Source: Brevibacillus fulvus (lineage in GTDB: Bacteria; Bacillota; Bacilli; Brevibacillales; Brevibacillaceae). From it: DNA of 64,000 nt. The DNA is taken from contig NZ_JAFBEB010000011.1 in assembly GCF_016908525.1 (NCBI RefSeq), positions 1 through 64,000 of the forward strand, read 5' to 3'. How positions within the stretch are numbered: the stretch's first letter is position 1; each line of letters starts with the position of its first letter. The translations under genes and the position numbers were made by a program. This document shows, piece by piece, positions 52,364 to 61,644 of this stretch. The notes under the pieces are model-generated. The model was given only the letters and a program-made list of their open reading frames with translations. It ran no database searches and was not told the origin of the DNA.

Positions 52364-53842
52364 ATGGCAACAGAGCCGATTACCGTGCATGCGATTATTA
52401 ATGGACAGCCGATTTCAACAGATAAAAAGCAGCCGCGGGAAAATCCGGCCAATCCGGAGGAAATTGTGGGATATGCACCGGTTAATTCAAGAGAAGATAC
52501 CGTGCAGGCGATTGAAGCGGCCTATCAGGCTTTTGGCAGTTGGAAAACGAGTGCCGTTGAGGAACGGATCGAGCGTATGCGCCGGGCGATCGAAAAGCTG
52601 AGAGCTGCGATCCCCGATTTGGCGCGGCTGCTGTCGCGCGAACATGGCAAACCGCTGTATGATGCCGAGGGGGAATTTGCCATTTCGCTGATGTGGATGG
52701 AATTTGCCTGCGATCATGTAAAAGAGGTCGTACAGGAAGAAGTGAGGCAGCACGAAAAAGGCAAGACGATAATCAGTCATGATCCGATCGGTGTCGTCTC
52801 GGCCATCACCCCGTGGAATTACCCGATCTCATTGTCAACGATCAAAATTGCCCCGGCGATTTTGACGGGGAATACGATGGTTTTGAAACCAAGCCCGTTT
52901 GCGCCGTTAGCCGTCAGCAAAGTGGCAGAAATCATTTCCGCCGAATTTCCGCCGGGTGTGCTTAATCTCGTTCATGGAGAGGCTGATGTCGGCGTGGAGC
53001 TGACCTCCCATCCGAAAGTTGCCAAAATCGCTTTTACCGGCGGCACCAAGACGGCCAAACATATTATCAAGGCGGCTTCGGAAACGATTAAGAAAATGAC
53101 CCTGGAGTTGGGCGGGAATGATGCCGCGATCATTTTACCGGGCTTTGACGTAAACGATGAGCGGGCGATGCGCCGCTTGGTCATCTCCAATTTTCTCACC
53201 GCCGGCCAAATTTGCATGATCGCCAAACGCGTCTATGTACATCGCTCGCTCTACGATGAATTTGTCAAGAAATATCGGGAAGCGGCGGATAAGTGGATTC
53301 GTGTCGGCGATCCATTCCATCCGCAAGTTACGATTGGGCCGGTGAACAATCTTGGCCAAGTGAAGTATGTGCAAAGTCTGATCGACGATGCCCAGCAACG
53401 GGGAGCCGAGGTGATCAAGCTGGGGAAAGTGGTTGACCCAGAGCTGTTCGAGCGCGGTTACTTTATGCAGCCGACCATTGTGCTGGGCTGCGACTACCAC
53501 GATCCGATCGTCGTGGAAGAACAGTTTGGCCCGACGTTGCCGATTCTTCCTTTTGACGATGAAGAGCAGGTAATTGCACTGCATAATGAAAGCATATACG
53601 GGTTGACCAGTTCGGTTTGGGGCAAGGAAGAGGATGCGATCCGCGTTGCGCGACGGATCGAAGCGGGAACGACGATGATCAATACAGCCGCCGTCCAGGG
53701 GCTTGATGTGCGGTTCCCGTTCGGCGGCGTGAAGCAGTCCGGCGTAGGGCGGGAATATGGCCTGGAAGGCATCCGCTCCTACACGGAAACGCATGTGATC
53801 AACATTCCGACCGAACTGGAACTGCCGTATATTCCGGAATGA
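52364..53842 (+). CDS. Aldehyde dehydrogenase family protein
   Basis: NAD(P)-dependent enzyme of 492 residues. TPWNYPISLSTIKIAPAILT (near 150), the cofactor motif FTGGTKTAKHI, general-base Glu in LELGG and the catalytic Cys in GQICMIAKR are present, plus the late FGGVKQSGVGREYG. The substrate is probably an aldehyde such as succinate semialdehyde or a lactaldehyde type; sequence alone does not decide. The ATG at 52364 follows GGAGGAAGGG. The terminator after it is a perfect hairpin. Confidence 0.92.
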   Translation: MATEPITVHAIINGQPISTDKKQPRENPANPEEIVGYAPVNSREDTVQAIEAAYQAFGSWKTSAVEERIERMRRAIEKLRAAIPDLARLLSREHGKPLYDAEGEFAISLMWMEFACDHVKEVVQEEVRQHEKGKTIISHDPIGVVSAITPWNYPISLSTIKIAPAILTGNTMVLKPSPFAPLAVSKVAEIISAEFPPGVLNLVHGEADVGVELTSHPKVAKIAFTGGTKTAKHIIKAASETIKKMTLELGGNDAAIILPGFDVNDERAMRRLVISNFLTAGQICMIAKRVYVHRSLYDEFVKKYREAADKWIRVGDPFHPQVTIGPVNNLGQVKYVQSLIDDAQQRGAEVIKLGKVVDPELFERGYFMQPTIVLGCDYHDPIVVEEQFGPTLPILPFDDEEQVIALHNESIYGLTSSVWGKEEDAIRVARRIEAGTTMINTAAVQGLDVRFPFGGVKQSGVGREYGLEGIRSYTETHVINIPTELELPYIPE

Positions 53843-53858
53843 GCGATTTCTGCAACTG

Positions 53859-53886
53859 AGCTGCTGAGGGCCCTCAGCAGCTTTTT
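53859..53886. terminator. ALDH terminator, probably bidirectional
   Basis: AGCTGCTGAGGG and CCCTCAGCAGCT form a perfect palindrome followed by TTTTT. Confidence 0.8.
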
Positions 53887-54196
53887 AATCATATTTCTCA
53901 TCATCAATGCGGATGATCTTCTCCACGATCAACTCCGCTTCTGTTTCAAAATTCAGCTGCAACGGTGCCGGCAGCCGTTCGACAATCTCCTCGATTTCCG
54001 GCAGCTGCCAAAACTCAGCCAACGTTTGCGGCCTTGGCTCGAGATTGTCCGTCCAGTCGCGCACGGCGTCGATCATTTTATAAAATGACGCTTCAAACCG
54101 CTCCGCTGTCCAGTCAGCGTCTTCGTGGTCCGCTGTTGCCATACGATTCCAATCCTCCAAAACGACGGCCAGCGCCTGCCTGATATTTTCTTGCAT
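53885..54196 (-). CDS. Unknown acidic protein
   Basis: Protein of 103 residues that I do not recognise. It is acidic and helical, with many aromatic residues (DADWTAERFEASFYKMIDAV, then FWQLPEIEEIVERLPAPLQL). No signal, membrane or metal motif. It starts at 54196 behind a perfect AGGAGGTG site, which supports it as a real gene. It has no operon partner. Confidence 0.6.
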   Translation of the reverse strand: MQENIRQALAVVLEDWNRMATADHEDADWTAERFEASFYKMIDAVRDWTDNLEPRPQTLAEFWQLPEIEEIVERLPAPLQLNFETEAELIVEKIIRIDDEKYD

Positions 54197-54337
54197 GGCG
54201 GACACCTCCTTCATTCCCCATATTATAGTCGTTTCCAAAGTAACAACATAGCGGATTTATTGACAAACATGAAACACGCCATTTTCGCCCGGGCCAAACC
54301 AAAGCGGGAAGAGCAGAGAGAGCGGCTCGTTTGAGCG

Positions 54338-54366
54338 TTGACACTGTGGAGGGGATTCCTTATAAT
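54338..54366 (+). promoter_or_regulatory. Consensus sigma-A promoter of leuA
   Basis: TTGACA (54338-54343), exactly 17 bp, then TATAAT (54361-54366). Both hexamers are perfect, so control must lie in the leader that follows, a T-box. Confidence 0.9.
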
Positions 54367-54399
54367 GTAAAAAACGATCGCGTAAATGTGTTGATTAGA

Positions 54400-54640
54400 A
54401 ATAGTAGGAGTAAAGGGACCTTTCAGAGAGCCGTTGGTTGGTGGGAAACGGCAGTGTCGATTACTCCGAACTCGTCTATGAACAGCTGCCTGACAATGTA
54501 GGGTAAGCCGGAATTCCACCGTTACAGGGATAGATGGTGACAGCCATCGAAGGAGCTTATTTCCGATGGAAATGAATTAGAGTGGTACCGCGGGATCAAC
54601 CTCGTCTCTATTGCAGAGACGAGGTTTTTTGTTGATAAAA
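54400..54640 (+). ncRNA. T-box leader, leucine-specific
   Basis: Uncharged tRNA-sensing leader. Stem I begins with GGAGTAA/TTACTCC (54407-54413 with 54461-54467), and the specifier CTC (Leu, 54471-54473) sits in GAACTCG. The AGAGTGGTACCGCGG T-box sequence is at 54579-54593. The terminator CCTCGTCTC/GAGACGAGG ends in TTTTTT at 54625-54630. Uncharged tRNA-Leu would favour the antiterminator and expression of leuA. Confidence 0.93.
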
Positions 54641-54711
54641 GTCCGGGTTTTATCAGCACCGCTTGAGATAGATGAATGATGATGATGAATCAGGATGAGG
54701 GGGAAGGAAAG

Positions 54712-56256
54712 ATGAATCGAAGCATTATCGTGCTTGATACGACGTTGCGCGACGGAGAACAAGTACCAGGAGCAAAAATGAATGTGAGTCAAAAAGTTGA
54801 ATTTGCCCAACAACTGAAACGGTTGAACGTTGATATCATCGAAGCGGGTTTTCCCGCCTCGTCGCACGGAGATTTTCAGGCTGTTCAGGAGATTGCCCGC
54901 AAAGTAGGGGACAGCGTATCTGTCACCGCGCTTGCACGGGCGGTCAAAAGCGATATTGACGCCGTCTTTGAAAGCATTCGAGACGCGGAGGACCCGTTCA
55001 TCCACATCGTGTTGGGAACCTCGGATATCCATGTGGAGAAAAAATTTAACCGTTCGCAGGACGCTGTGCTGCAGATGGGCGTTGAGGCGGTAAAATACGC
55101 CAAAACGCTGCTCCCGAATGTGCAGTACTCTACGGAAGACGCATCGAGATCGGACTTTGAGTATTTGTGGAAAACCATTGAGGCTGTCGTAAAAGCGGGA
55201 GCGACGATGATCAACGTACCCGATACGGTTGGTTATGCCGTACCGGAAGAGTTCGGCGATCTGATTCGCAGAATCAATGACCGGTTAAAAAATTTAAATG
55301 ATAACGTAATTTTGAGTGTCCATTGCCATAATGATTTGGGGTTGGCCACGGCCAATACGCTCAGCGCCATAAAAAATGGGGCGGAAAAGATTGAGTGCAC
55401 GATTAATGGATTGGGAGAACGCGCCGGCAATACCTCTTTGGAAGAAGTGGTCATGAGTCTGAAGGTGCGAGAGAATTATTACCAATGCCGCACGAACATC
55501 CACACGCAGGAATTGTTGAAAACCTCCAGATTGCTTACCTATTTGACGGGGCTGGATGTTCAAGTAAACAAGGCCATTACCGGAGAGAATGCGTTTGCCC
55601 ATTCCTCCGGTATTCATCAGGACGGATTGCTCAAGGACAAACAAGTATATGAAATCATGTCGCCTGAAGAAGTTGGCGTCGAAAAGATGGAATTGATCCT
55701 GACCGCCCGCTCCGGACGGCATGCTTTCAAAAATGCCGTGGAGAAACTGGGGTTTGCTACCGACGATGCCAACGAATTTGAGCATTTGTTTGAGAAGTTC
55801 CTTGCTTTGGCTGATGCCAAGAAAGAAGTGTACGATCACGATTTGTTCTATCTGGTGACGGGTCACCGTTCGCAAGCTCAAACCGACCATTCGTTGTTCG
55901 AGTTGATTTCTTATGAAGTTGTAACCAATGAGCAAAAGCCAACGGCAGCGATTGTATTGAAACGAGGCAACAAATTGCTGGAAGGCAGTGCAGTGGGTAT
56001 CGGTCCGATTGACGCTTTGTATACAGTCCTGAAAACTTTGACCCAGCTTGACGTGACGCTGAACAGTTACAAAATTAACAGTATTTCCAGAGGAAAAGAA
56101 GCGATCGGCCGGGTAAATATTCAAATGGAGTATCAGGGAAAGCCGTATTTTGGCCGCGCCATGGATACCGATATTATGAAAGCGAGCGCCCTGGCATTTT
56201 TGAACGGGTTAAACGCTGTTTTGCTTGACAAAGTAAAAGTTAACTCCGATAAATAG
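54712..56256 (+). CDS. leuA: 2-isopropylmalate synthase
   Basis: First enzyme of leucine synthesis: condenses acetyl-CoA with 2-oxoisovalerate. The 514 residues include the TIM-barrel start DTTLRDGEQVPGAKM, the metal-binding HCHNDLGLA, GLGERAGNTSLEEV, and the C-terminal regulatory domain (about 390-510) needed for leucine feedback. ATG 54712 is preceded by GGGGAAGGA. The T-box with Leu specifier supports leucine rather than homocitrate synthesis. The other leu genes are not in the window. Confidence 0.93.
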   Translation: MNRSIIVLDTTLRDGEQVPGAKMNVSQKVEFAQQLKRLNVDIIEAGFPASSHGDFQAVQEIARKVGDSVSVTALARAVKSDIDAVFESIRDAEDPFIHIVLGTSDIHVEKKFNRSQDAVLQMGVEAVKYAKTLLPNVQYSTEDASRSDFEYLWKTIEAVVKAGATMINVPDTVGYAVPEEFGDLIRRINDRLKNLNDNVILSVHCHNDLGLATANTLSAIKNGAEKIECTINGLGERAGNTSLEEVVMSLKVRENYYQCRTNIHTQELLKTSRLLTYLTGLDVQVNKAITGENAFAHSSGIHQDGLLKDKQVYEIMSPEEVGVEKMELILTARSGRHAFKNAVEKLGFATDDANEFEHLFEKFLALADAKKEVYDHDLFYLVTGHRSQAQTDHSLFELISYEVVTNEQKPTAAIVLKRGNKLLEGSAVGIGPIDALYTVLKTLTQLDVTLNSYKINSISRGKEAIGRVNIQMEYQGKPYFGRAMDTDIMKASALAFLNGLNAVLLDKVKVNSDK

Positions 56257-56313
56257 ATGTGCAGGATGATTCGGTCAACTGCAACGAGATGAGAAAAAGA
56301 GTGGAGAAAAATC

Positions 56314-57612
56314 ATGCTGGTACTGTGGACTGCTATTGTCATTTTTGCTGTTACGCTAACCTTTGTCATCTGGCAACCGAAGGGGCTTGGCATTGGGTGG
56401 TCGGCGGCGGGCGGAGCGATTCTCGCCTTGCTGTCCGGCGTGGTCAGCTTTGCGGATGTCGCTGCGGTGACAGGGATTGTCTGGAACGCCACTTTGGCTT
56501 TTGTCGGGATCATCCTTATTTCCCTGATCCTTGATCAGATCGGTTTTTTTGAATGGTCTGCCTTGCATATCGCACGGATGGCCAAAGGGAACGGGCGGCT
56601 GCTGTTTCTGTATGTAGTGCTGCTGGGGGCGGCGGTATCGGCCTTTTTTGCCAACGATGGCGCGGCATTGATCCTGACGCCGATTGTACTTGCCCAAGTC
56701 CGGGCGCTGCGCTTGCCGGACAGGATGGTGTTGCCGTTTATCATGGCCAGCGGGTTTGTCGCTGATACGACCTCGTTGCCGCTGATCGTCAGCAATCTGG
56801 TGAACATCGTGTCGGCAGACTATTTTCAAATCGGGTTTATCGAATACGCCTCCCGGATGATTGTGCCCAATCTGTTCTCGTTGGCGGCCAGTATGTTGGT
56901 GCTTTATGTTTTCTACCGGAAGGCGATCCCCCGCCAATACGACATGGCTCCGTTAAAAGAGCCCCGGCAAGCGATCAAAGATATGCGGCTGTTTCGGTTG
57001 TCTTGGCTGATCCTCGCCATTTTGCTCGCCGGCTATTTGATGAATGAACTGGCCGGGATTCCGATTTCGGCGACGGCCGGTGTGGCCGCGCTGTGTTTTC
57101 TGTTGGCCGCCCGCGCTTTCAAAGCGATTGATACGAGACGGGTGGTCAAGGAGGCACCCTGGTCGATTGTCGTCTTTTCGATCGGCATGTATGTGGTCGT
57201 CTACGGGTTGCGCAATGTCGGCCTGACGGACATGCTGGGACAATGGATCGAGGCGTTTGCCAACCATGGTTTGCTGGCAGCGACAATGGGGATGGGCTTT
57301 CTTTCGGCGATCCTGTCTTCGGTAATGAACAATCTGCCGACCGTGATGATTAATGCCTTGGCGATTCAGGGGACGGAGACTTCAGGTGTGCTAAAAGAAG
57401 CGTTGGTCTATGCCAATGTGATCGGCAGCGACTTGGGGCCGAAAATTACGCCGATTGGATCGCTAGCGACGTTGCTCTGGCTGCACGTTTTATCCCGGAA
57501 AGATGTAAAAATCACCTGGGGCCAATATTTTCGCAGCGGGATTGTATTGACCATTCCGACGCTGATGATTACGTTATTGGGGCTGTACTTGTGGCTGGAA
57601 GCGATCAGCTAA
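56314..57612 (+). CDS. arsB: Arsenite efflux pump ArsB (ArsB/NhaD family)
   Basis: Membrane permease of 432 residues, about 11-12 helices, that expels arsenite. Typical motifs: [20 protein letters not shown] (near 110), [20 protein letters not shown] (near 150), [16 protein letters not shown] and [20 protein letters not shown]. It begins 57 bp after leuA with no terminator between, so leuA read-through may contribute. No arsR is seen near it. ArsC follows at 31 bp. Confidence 0.92.
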   Translation: MLVLWTAIVIFAVTLTFVIWQPKGLGIGWSAAGGAILALLSGVVSFADVAAVTGIVWNATLAFVGIILISLILDQIGFFEWSALHIARMAKGNGRLLFLYVVLLGAAVSAFFANDGAALILTPIVLAQVRALRLPDRMVLPFIMASGFVADTTSLPLIVSNLVNIVSADYFQIGFIEYASRMIVPNLFSLAASMLVLYVFYRKAIPRQYDMAPLKEPRQAIKDMRLFRLSWLILAILLAGYLMNELAGIPISATAGVAALCFLLAARAFKAIDTRRVVKEAPWSIVVFSIGMYVVVYGLRNVGLTDMLGQWIEAFANHGLLAATMGMGFLSAILSSVMNNLPTVMINALAIQGTETSGVLKEALVYANVIGSDLGPKITPIGSLATLLWLHVLSRKDVKITWGQYFRSGIVLTIPTLMITLLGLYLWLEAIS

Positions 57613-57643
57613 ACCAATTTGCAGGAATAAGGAGAAGCAAATC

Positions 57644-58069
57644 ATGGACAAAAAACCGCTTGTTTATTTTCTCTGCACGGGCAATTCCTGCCGCAGCCAA
57701 ATGGCGGAAGGATTTTTGCGAGCCATGGGCGGTGACCGCTATGAAGTGAAGAGCGCTGGTCTGGAAGCGCATGGTGTCAATCCGCGTGCGATGCAAGTCA
57801 TGAAGGAGGCGGGGATTGATCTCGGCGGGCACAGTTCTGATGTTATTGATCCGCAGCTGCTGGAACAGGCCGACTATGTCATTACGCTTTGCGGACACGC
57901 AGACGAGCATTGTCCGGTTATACCCAATCCCGATGTGGTCAAATGGCACTGGGGTTTTGACGACCCGGCGAAAGCGACGGGAACCGAGGAAGAGATTCAA
58001 GACCGTTTTCGGCAAGTGCGCGACTCGATTCAAGCCAGGATCGAACAGTTTTTGCTAACAGGAAAATAA
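57644..58069 (+). CDS. arsC: Arsenate reductase, thioredoxin-coupled
   Basis: Reduces arsenate to arsenite; LMW-phosphatase fold, 141 residues. P-loop CTGNSCRS has Cys11 and Cys16, and the redox pair is in [10 protein letters not shown] (Cys83 and Cys90), so Cys11, Cys83 and Cys90 are the expected relay. It works with thioredoxin. Product is exported by the preceding ArsB. Confidence 0.95.
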   Translation: MDKKPLVYFLCTGNSCRSQMAEGFLRAMGGDRYEVKSAGLEAHGVNPRAMQVMKEAGIDLGGHSSDVIDPQLLEQADYVITLCGHADEHCPVIPNPDVVKWHWGFDDPAKATGTEEEIQDRFRQVRDSIQARIEQFLLTGK

Positions 58070-58081
58070 GTGTAATGTTTG

Positions 58082-58113
58082 CTCCTTCCATACAAGCATG
58101 GAGGGAGTTTTTT
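58082..58113 (+). terminator. ars terminator
   Basis: CTCCTTCCAT and ATGGAGGGAG pair around ACAAGC, followed by TTTTTT. Confidence 0.8.
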
Positions 58114-58153
58114 CTTCTATTTATTTCCAACCGCAATTATAATGGAAAAATAG

Positions 58154-59167
58154 CAATTTTCTAATCAAGAGAGCGGGGGATCGGCCGTTTCAATTATTGG
58201 TAAGTGTTGCTTGGTGCTGGCCCTGCTCACTGGGCAAAGCTGGCTGTTTTATCTATACAATGTTTTGTGGGCGATGTCCGTGACCTTTTTTTCCGGGGCG
58301 GAAGAAGCATTAATTTATGATTCGCTCAAGCAAAGCAACGAAGAAGGAAAAATGGACGTGGCCATGGGGAAACTGCAAACGGCTGCGCTCTTGCCGACCG
58401 CAATCACGTTTTTGCTCGGGTCATTGCTGGCCAAAGATTTAAGCAAGGAGCAGTTTCTTTTGTTGACCGGTTTAGGCTTGCTCGCTCAACTCGGGCAGCT
58501 TGCGTTTTTGTTTCGCGTCCGCAATCCGGCTTCTTTTCATAAATTTCGGGACAATCCTTTTAACCATGTCAAGCAAGGCTGGCGCCTGATTCGCCAGACG
58601 CCCGACTTGCTCAAGCTGTTTGTCAACTTTACCTTGATTTTTGTCGTCACCGTGAATATCTTTGGCGTGATGGAACAACCATTGCTGCTGGATGCCGGCT
58701 TCCCCGTCGAGTGGCTCGGCTTGCTCTATGCGGCGATTGCCCTGATCGGGGTTGCGATCTCGGAAAATATCCAATGGTTGACCAGCCGGTTTTCTCGCGT
58801 CCGTCTCTTGTATTTGACGCAAACAATGATTTTGCTGGTATTTGTCGCCGCTGCCTTGTGGATGAATCAGCTCAGTTTTGCGATTCTCGCTTTCGCCTTG
58901 ATCGGACTGACCCGAATGATCCGCAATCCAATCTACTCCCATTTGCAAAATGAATATATTCCTTCCGAGAGCAGGGCCACAACGCTTTCCCTGCTTTCCA
59001 TCGGCGATTCGTTCTTTGATGTCGTGCTGCTGATTTCGTTTGCCAATCTGTCGACAGCCGGAAAATTGCCGATTTTTATCGGCTGCGCCTTGGCGGTGCT
59101 GGTTGCCTTCCTGTTTCCCGTGCGTCAGGCTGCAGAAAGGTCGATGAACACGATCCAACGCTCATGA
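58154..59167 (+). pseudogene. 5'-truncated MFS transporter
   Basis: The frame is open from 58154, but a usable start is only TTG 58211 (318 residues). It starts inside what should be helix 3 (LYNVLWAMSVTFFSGAEEAL) and lacks roughly 60-80 N-terminal residues, including helices 1-2 and the first motif A. From there to the end it is colinear with full MFS drug/multisolute exporters, to the last helix (LPIFIGCALAVLVAFLFPV). A TATAAT lies at 58138. It may be inactive; a short leaderless form cannot be excluded. Confidence 0.6.
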
Positions 59168-59261
59168 GCGTGATGAAAAAAAATAAACCGTACCCACTCC
59201 GCCAGCTGTCGCCAAAAGTTGTTGTATAATGGAAAGAAAACAGCTGACATTCGAGGATTCT

Positions 59262-59972
59262 ATGACGAAACGATATAGGGAAATCTATGAAGATTTAAAA
59301 AACAGCATATTGGAGGGGACCGTCTCCCCAGGCGAAAAGCTGCCGTCGGAAACGGATTTGTGCAAGCGCTACGGCGCCAGCCGGGGAACGGTGCGCCGGG
59401 CTTTGGAGCTGCTGGCCAAGGAAGGGTTCGTCTACAGTTTGCACGGAAAGGGCGTTTTTGTCCTGGAGAACGATCTGATTTCCTTTTCTGTAGGCGGGCT
59501 GGTCAGTTTCAAGGAAGCGGCGCAAGCGAGCGGAAAGGCGTTTTCAACCGTTGTCTCCCGGTTTGCGGAGGTAACCATCGATGAACCGCTGCAGAAAAAA
59601 ACGAATCTTCCTTTGGGGAAAACGGCTTATCAGCTGTTTCGCGTCCGTAAACTGGAAGGCGAAAATATTATTCTCGATATCAACTATTTTTTGAAGGAGC
59701 TTGTCCCTGGTTTGACGGAAGAAATAGCCGCCGCTTCCATCTATGAATATATCGAGGAAACGCTTAACCAAAAAATCGGGTTTGCCAAACGCGTCATCCA
59801 GGTGGAAAAAGCGACCCGCACTGACAAAGAGCAGTTGGATGTAAAGCAATATAACCTGATGGCGGTCGTTAAAAATTTTGTCTACTTGTATGATGGAACC
59901 CAGTTTGAATATACGGAATCCCGCCATCGCCCCGACCGGTTCATTTTTACCGATTTTGCCCGTCGCCGCTAA
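59262..59972 (+). CDS. treR: Trehalose operon repressor TreR (GntR family)
   Basis: A 236-residue repressor. GntR winged helix (YREIYEDLKNSILEGTVSPG, then SETDLCKRYGASRGTVRRAL) precedes a UTRA effector domain (about 85-230). In Bacillus it is released by trehalose-6-phosphate. The ATG at 59262 follows GAGGA; the earlier ATG at 59229 lies inside the -10 TATAAT (59225-59230). It is separated by a terminator from treP, and two operators precede treP. Confidence 0.88.
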   Translation: MTKRYREIYEDLKNSILEGTVSPGEKLPSETDLCKRYGASRGTVRRALELLAKEGFVYSLHGKGVFVLENDLISFSVGGLVSFKEAAQASGKAFSTVVSRFAEVTIDEPLQKKTNLPLGKTAYQLFRVRKLEGENIILDINYFLKELVPGLTEEIAAASIYEYIEETLNQKIGFAKRVIQVEKATRTDKEQLDVKQYNLMAVVKNFVYLYDGTQFEYTESRHRPDRFIFTDFARRR

Positions 59973-60049
59973 AGCGGTTCAGATTTGCAGACATCGTCAA
60001 TCTGTGTGATAAACGACCGTTTTGCCACACAGGTGAGTCCACAAACTGC

Positions 60050-60068
60050 GCCGCTCGGCGGCTTTTTT
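60050..60068 (+). terminator. treR terminator
   Basis: GCCGC-TCG-GCGGC followed by TTTTTT. Confidence 0.75.
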
Positions 60069-60105
60069 ATTTTGGGGAAAGTGAACGAAAAACGGTTTTT
60101 GCCGA

Positions 60106-60147
60106 ACTTGTATAAACAAGTATTGACTTAACTTGTATAGACAAGTT
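60106..60147 (+). promoter_or_regulatory. Two TreR operators
   Basis: ACTTGTATAAACAAGT (60106-60121) and AACTTGTATAGACAAGTT (60130-60147), both variants of the TreR half-site ACTTGTATA. Their centres are 25 bp apart. They lie between treR and treP and should repress the treP-treC transcript until trehalose-6-phosphate appears. Confidence 0.9.
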
Positions 60148-60165
60148 AAGCTATAAACAGAAGTC

Positions 60166-60179
60166 TGAAAGCGGTTGCA
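60166..60179 (+). promoter_or_regulatory. cre box before treP
   Basis: TGAAAGCGGTTGCA matches the CcpA consensus at 13 of 14 positions, between the operators and the ribosome binding site. Confidence 0.65.
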
Positions 60180-60197
60180 AAAAGGAGGATGGCCAGA

Positions 60198-61643
60198 ATG
60201 AGCGTAAAAAGGGAATCGGTTGAACAGATTGTCCGTGCGCTTGGGGGCAGTGAAAATATCACAGCGGCAACGCATTGCGTGACCCGCTTGCGCCTGGCAC
60301 TGAAGGACGAAAGCAAGGTTGATAAAGCTACTCTTGAAAGCGTTGACATTGTGAAAGGCTCCTTTATGGCGAACGGACAGTTTCAAGTTGTCATTGGACC
60401 TGGACTGGTGGAAAAAGCTTATGAATATTTTCTTGACCTGACCGGTATGGAGCAGACGACCAAAGAGAAAGTGAAAAGTGCGGCGGAAGAGAAATTGAAT
60501 CCGTTGCAGCGTGCCGTTAAAACGCTGGGAGACATTTTTATCCCGCTGCTGCCCGCAATCGTGACGGCCGGTTTGCTGATGGGGATTAACAACATCTTGT
60601 CGGGAAAAGGAATTTTTTATGCCGATCAAGCATTCATCGATGTTTATCCAGCCTGGAAGGATTTTGCCGGAATGATCAATCTTATTGCCAATACCTCGTT
60701 TACTTTCCTTCCGGGATTGATAGGCTGGTCGGCGGTAAAACGCTTCGGCGGCAGTGAACTGTTGGGGATCGTGCTTGGCTTGATGTTGATACACCCCGAT
60801 TTGTTGAACGCATGGGGCTATGGTGAAGCGGTCGCCAAGGGAACGGTCCCATATTGGAATTTGTTTGGCTTAAGCATCGAAAAAATTGGGTATCAAGGGC
60901 AAGTGTTGCCGGTACTTGTTTCTGCATATGTGTTGAGCAAGATTGAACAGTTTTTAAACAAGCGTGTGGCCGATGGGTTCAAGCTGCTGGTGGTTGCGCC
61001 TGTCGCTTTGCTGGTTACCGGATTTCTGTCTTTTATTGTGATCGGTCCGTTGACTTTTGCGATTGGCAATGCGATTACTTCTGCATTCGTTTATGTGTTT
61101 GACACGCTGCCGGTGATTGGCGGACTGATATACGGCGGACTGTATGCCGTGTTGGTGGTTACGGGGATGCACCATACGTTCCTGGCGGTAGACCTGCAGT
61201 TGATCGCCAGTACGGGAACGACGTTTCTCTGGCCGATTCTCGCCTTGTCCAACATTTCGCAAGGTTCTGCCGCGTTGGCCATGATGCTGATCTCCAAGGA
61301 TGAAAAAGTGAAAGGGATGTCGGTCACCTCCGCTGTCTCCGCCTACCTGGGGATTACCGAACCGGCGATGTTTGGGATCAATATCCGCTTCCGCTATCCG
61401 TTCTTTTCCGCGATGATCGGTTCGGCCATCGGTGCCGTGGTGATTACTTTAAGCCATGTCAAAGCGTCCTCTGTCGGGGTCGGCGGCTTGCCGGGCTTCC
61501 TGTCCATTTTGCCGCAGCAGTGGGGTGTCTTTTTCATCGGTATGATCATTGCCTTAGTTGTGCCGTTTGTGCTAACCTACTTCTTTGGAAAAATGAAAAA
61601 GCAACAACAAAGCAGCCAGATCGAAACAAAGAAGGTGTCTTAA
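60198..61643 (+). CDS. treP: PTS system trehalose-specific EIIBC
   Basis: Imports and phosphorylates trehalose at the membrane. The 481 residues begin with an EIIB domain (phosphorylated Cys in ATHCVTRLR, near residue 27) and continue into the ten-helix EIIC domain, with the GMHHTFLAVDLQLI and GITEPAMFGI motifs. The EIIA part must come from another protein, since there is no EIIA domain. ATG 60198 is 10 bp from AAGGAGG; ATG 60189 is too close. Confidence 0.93.
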   Translation: MSVKRESVEQIVRALGGSENITAATHCVTRLRLALKDESKVDKATLESVDIVKGSFMANGQFQVVIGPGLVEKAYEYFLDLTGMEQTTKEKVKSAAEEKLNPLQRAVKTLGDIFIPLLPAIVTAGLLMGINNILSGKGIFYADQAFIDVYPAWKDFAGMINLIANTSFTFLPGLIGWSAVKRFGGSELLGIVLGLMLIHPDLLNAWGYGEAVAKGTVPYWNLFGLSIEKIGYQGQVLPVLVSAYVLSKIEQFLNKRVADGFKLLVVAPVALLVTGFLSFIVIGPLTFAIGNAITSAFVYVFDTLPVIGGLIYGGLYAVLVVTGMHHTFLAVDLQLIASTGTTFLWPILALSNISQGSAALAMMLISKDEKVKGMSVTSAVSAYLGITEPAMFGINIRFRYPFFSAMIGSAIGAVVITLSHVKASSVGVGGLPGFLSILPQQWGVFFIGMIIALVVPFVLTYFFGKMKKQQQSSQIETKKVS

Positions 61644-61644
61644 T

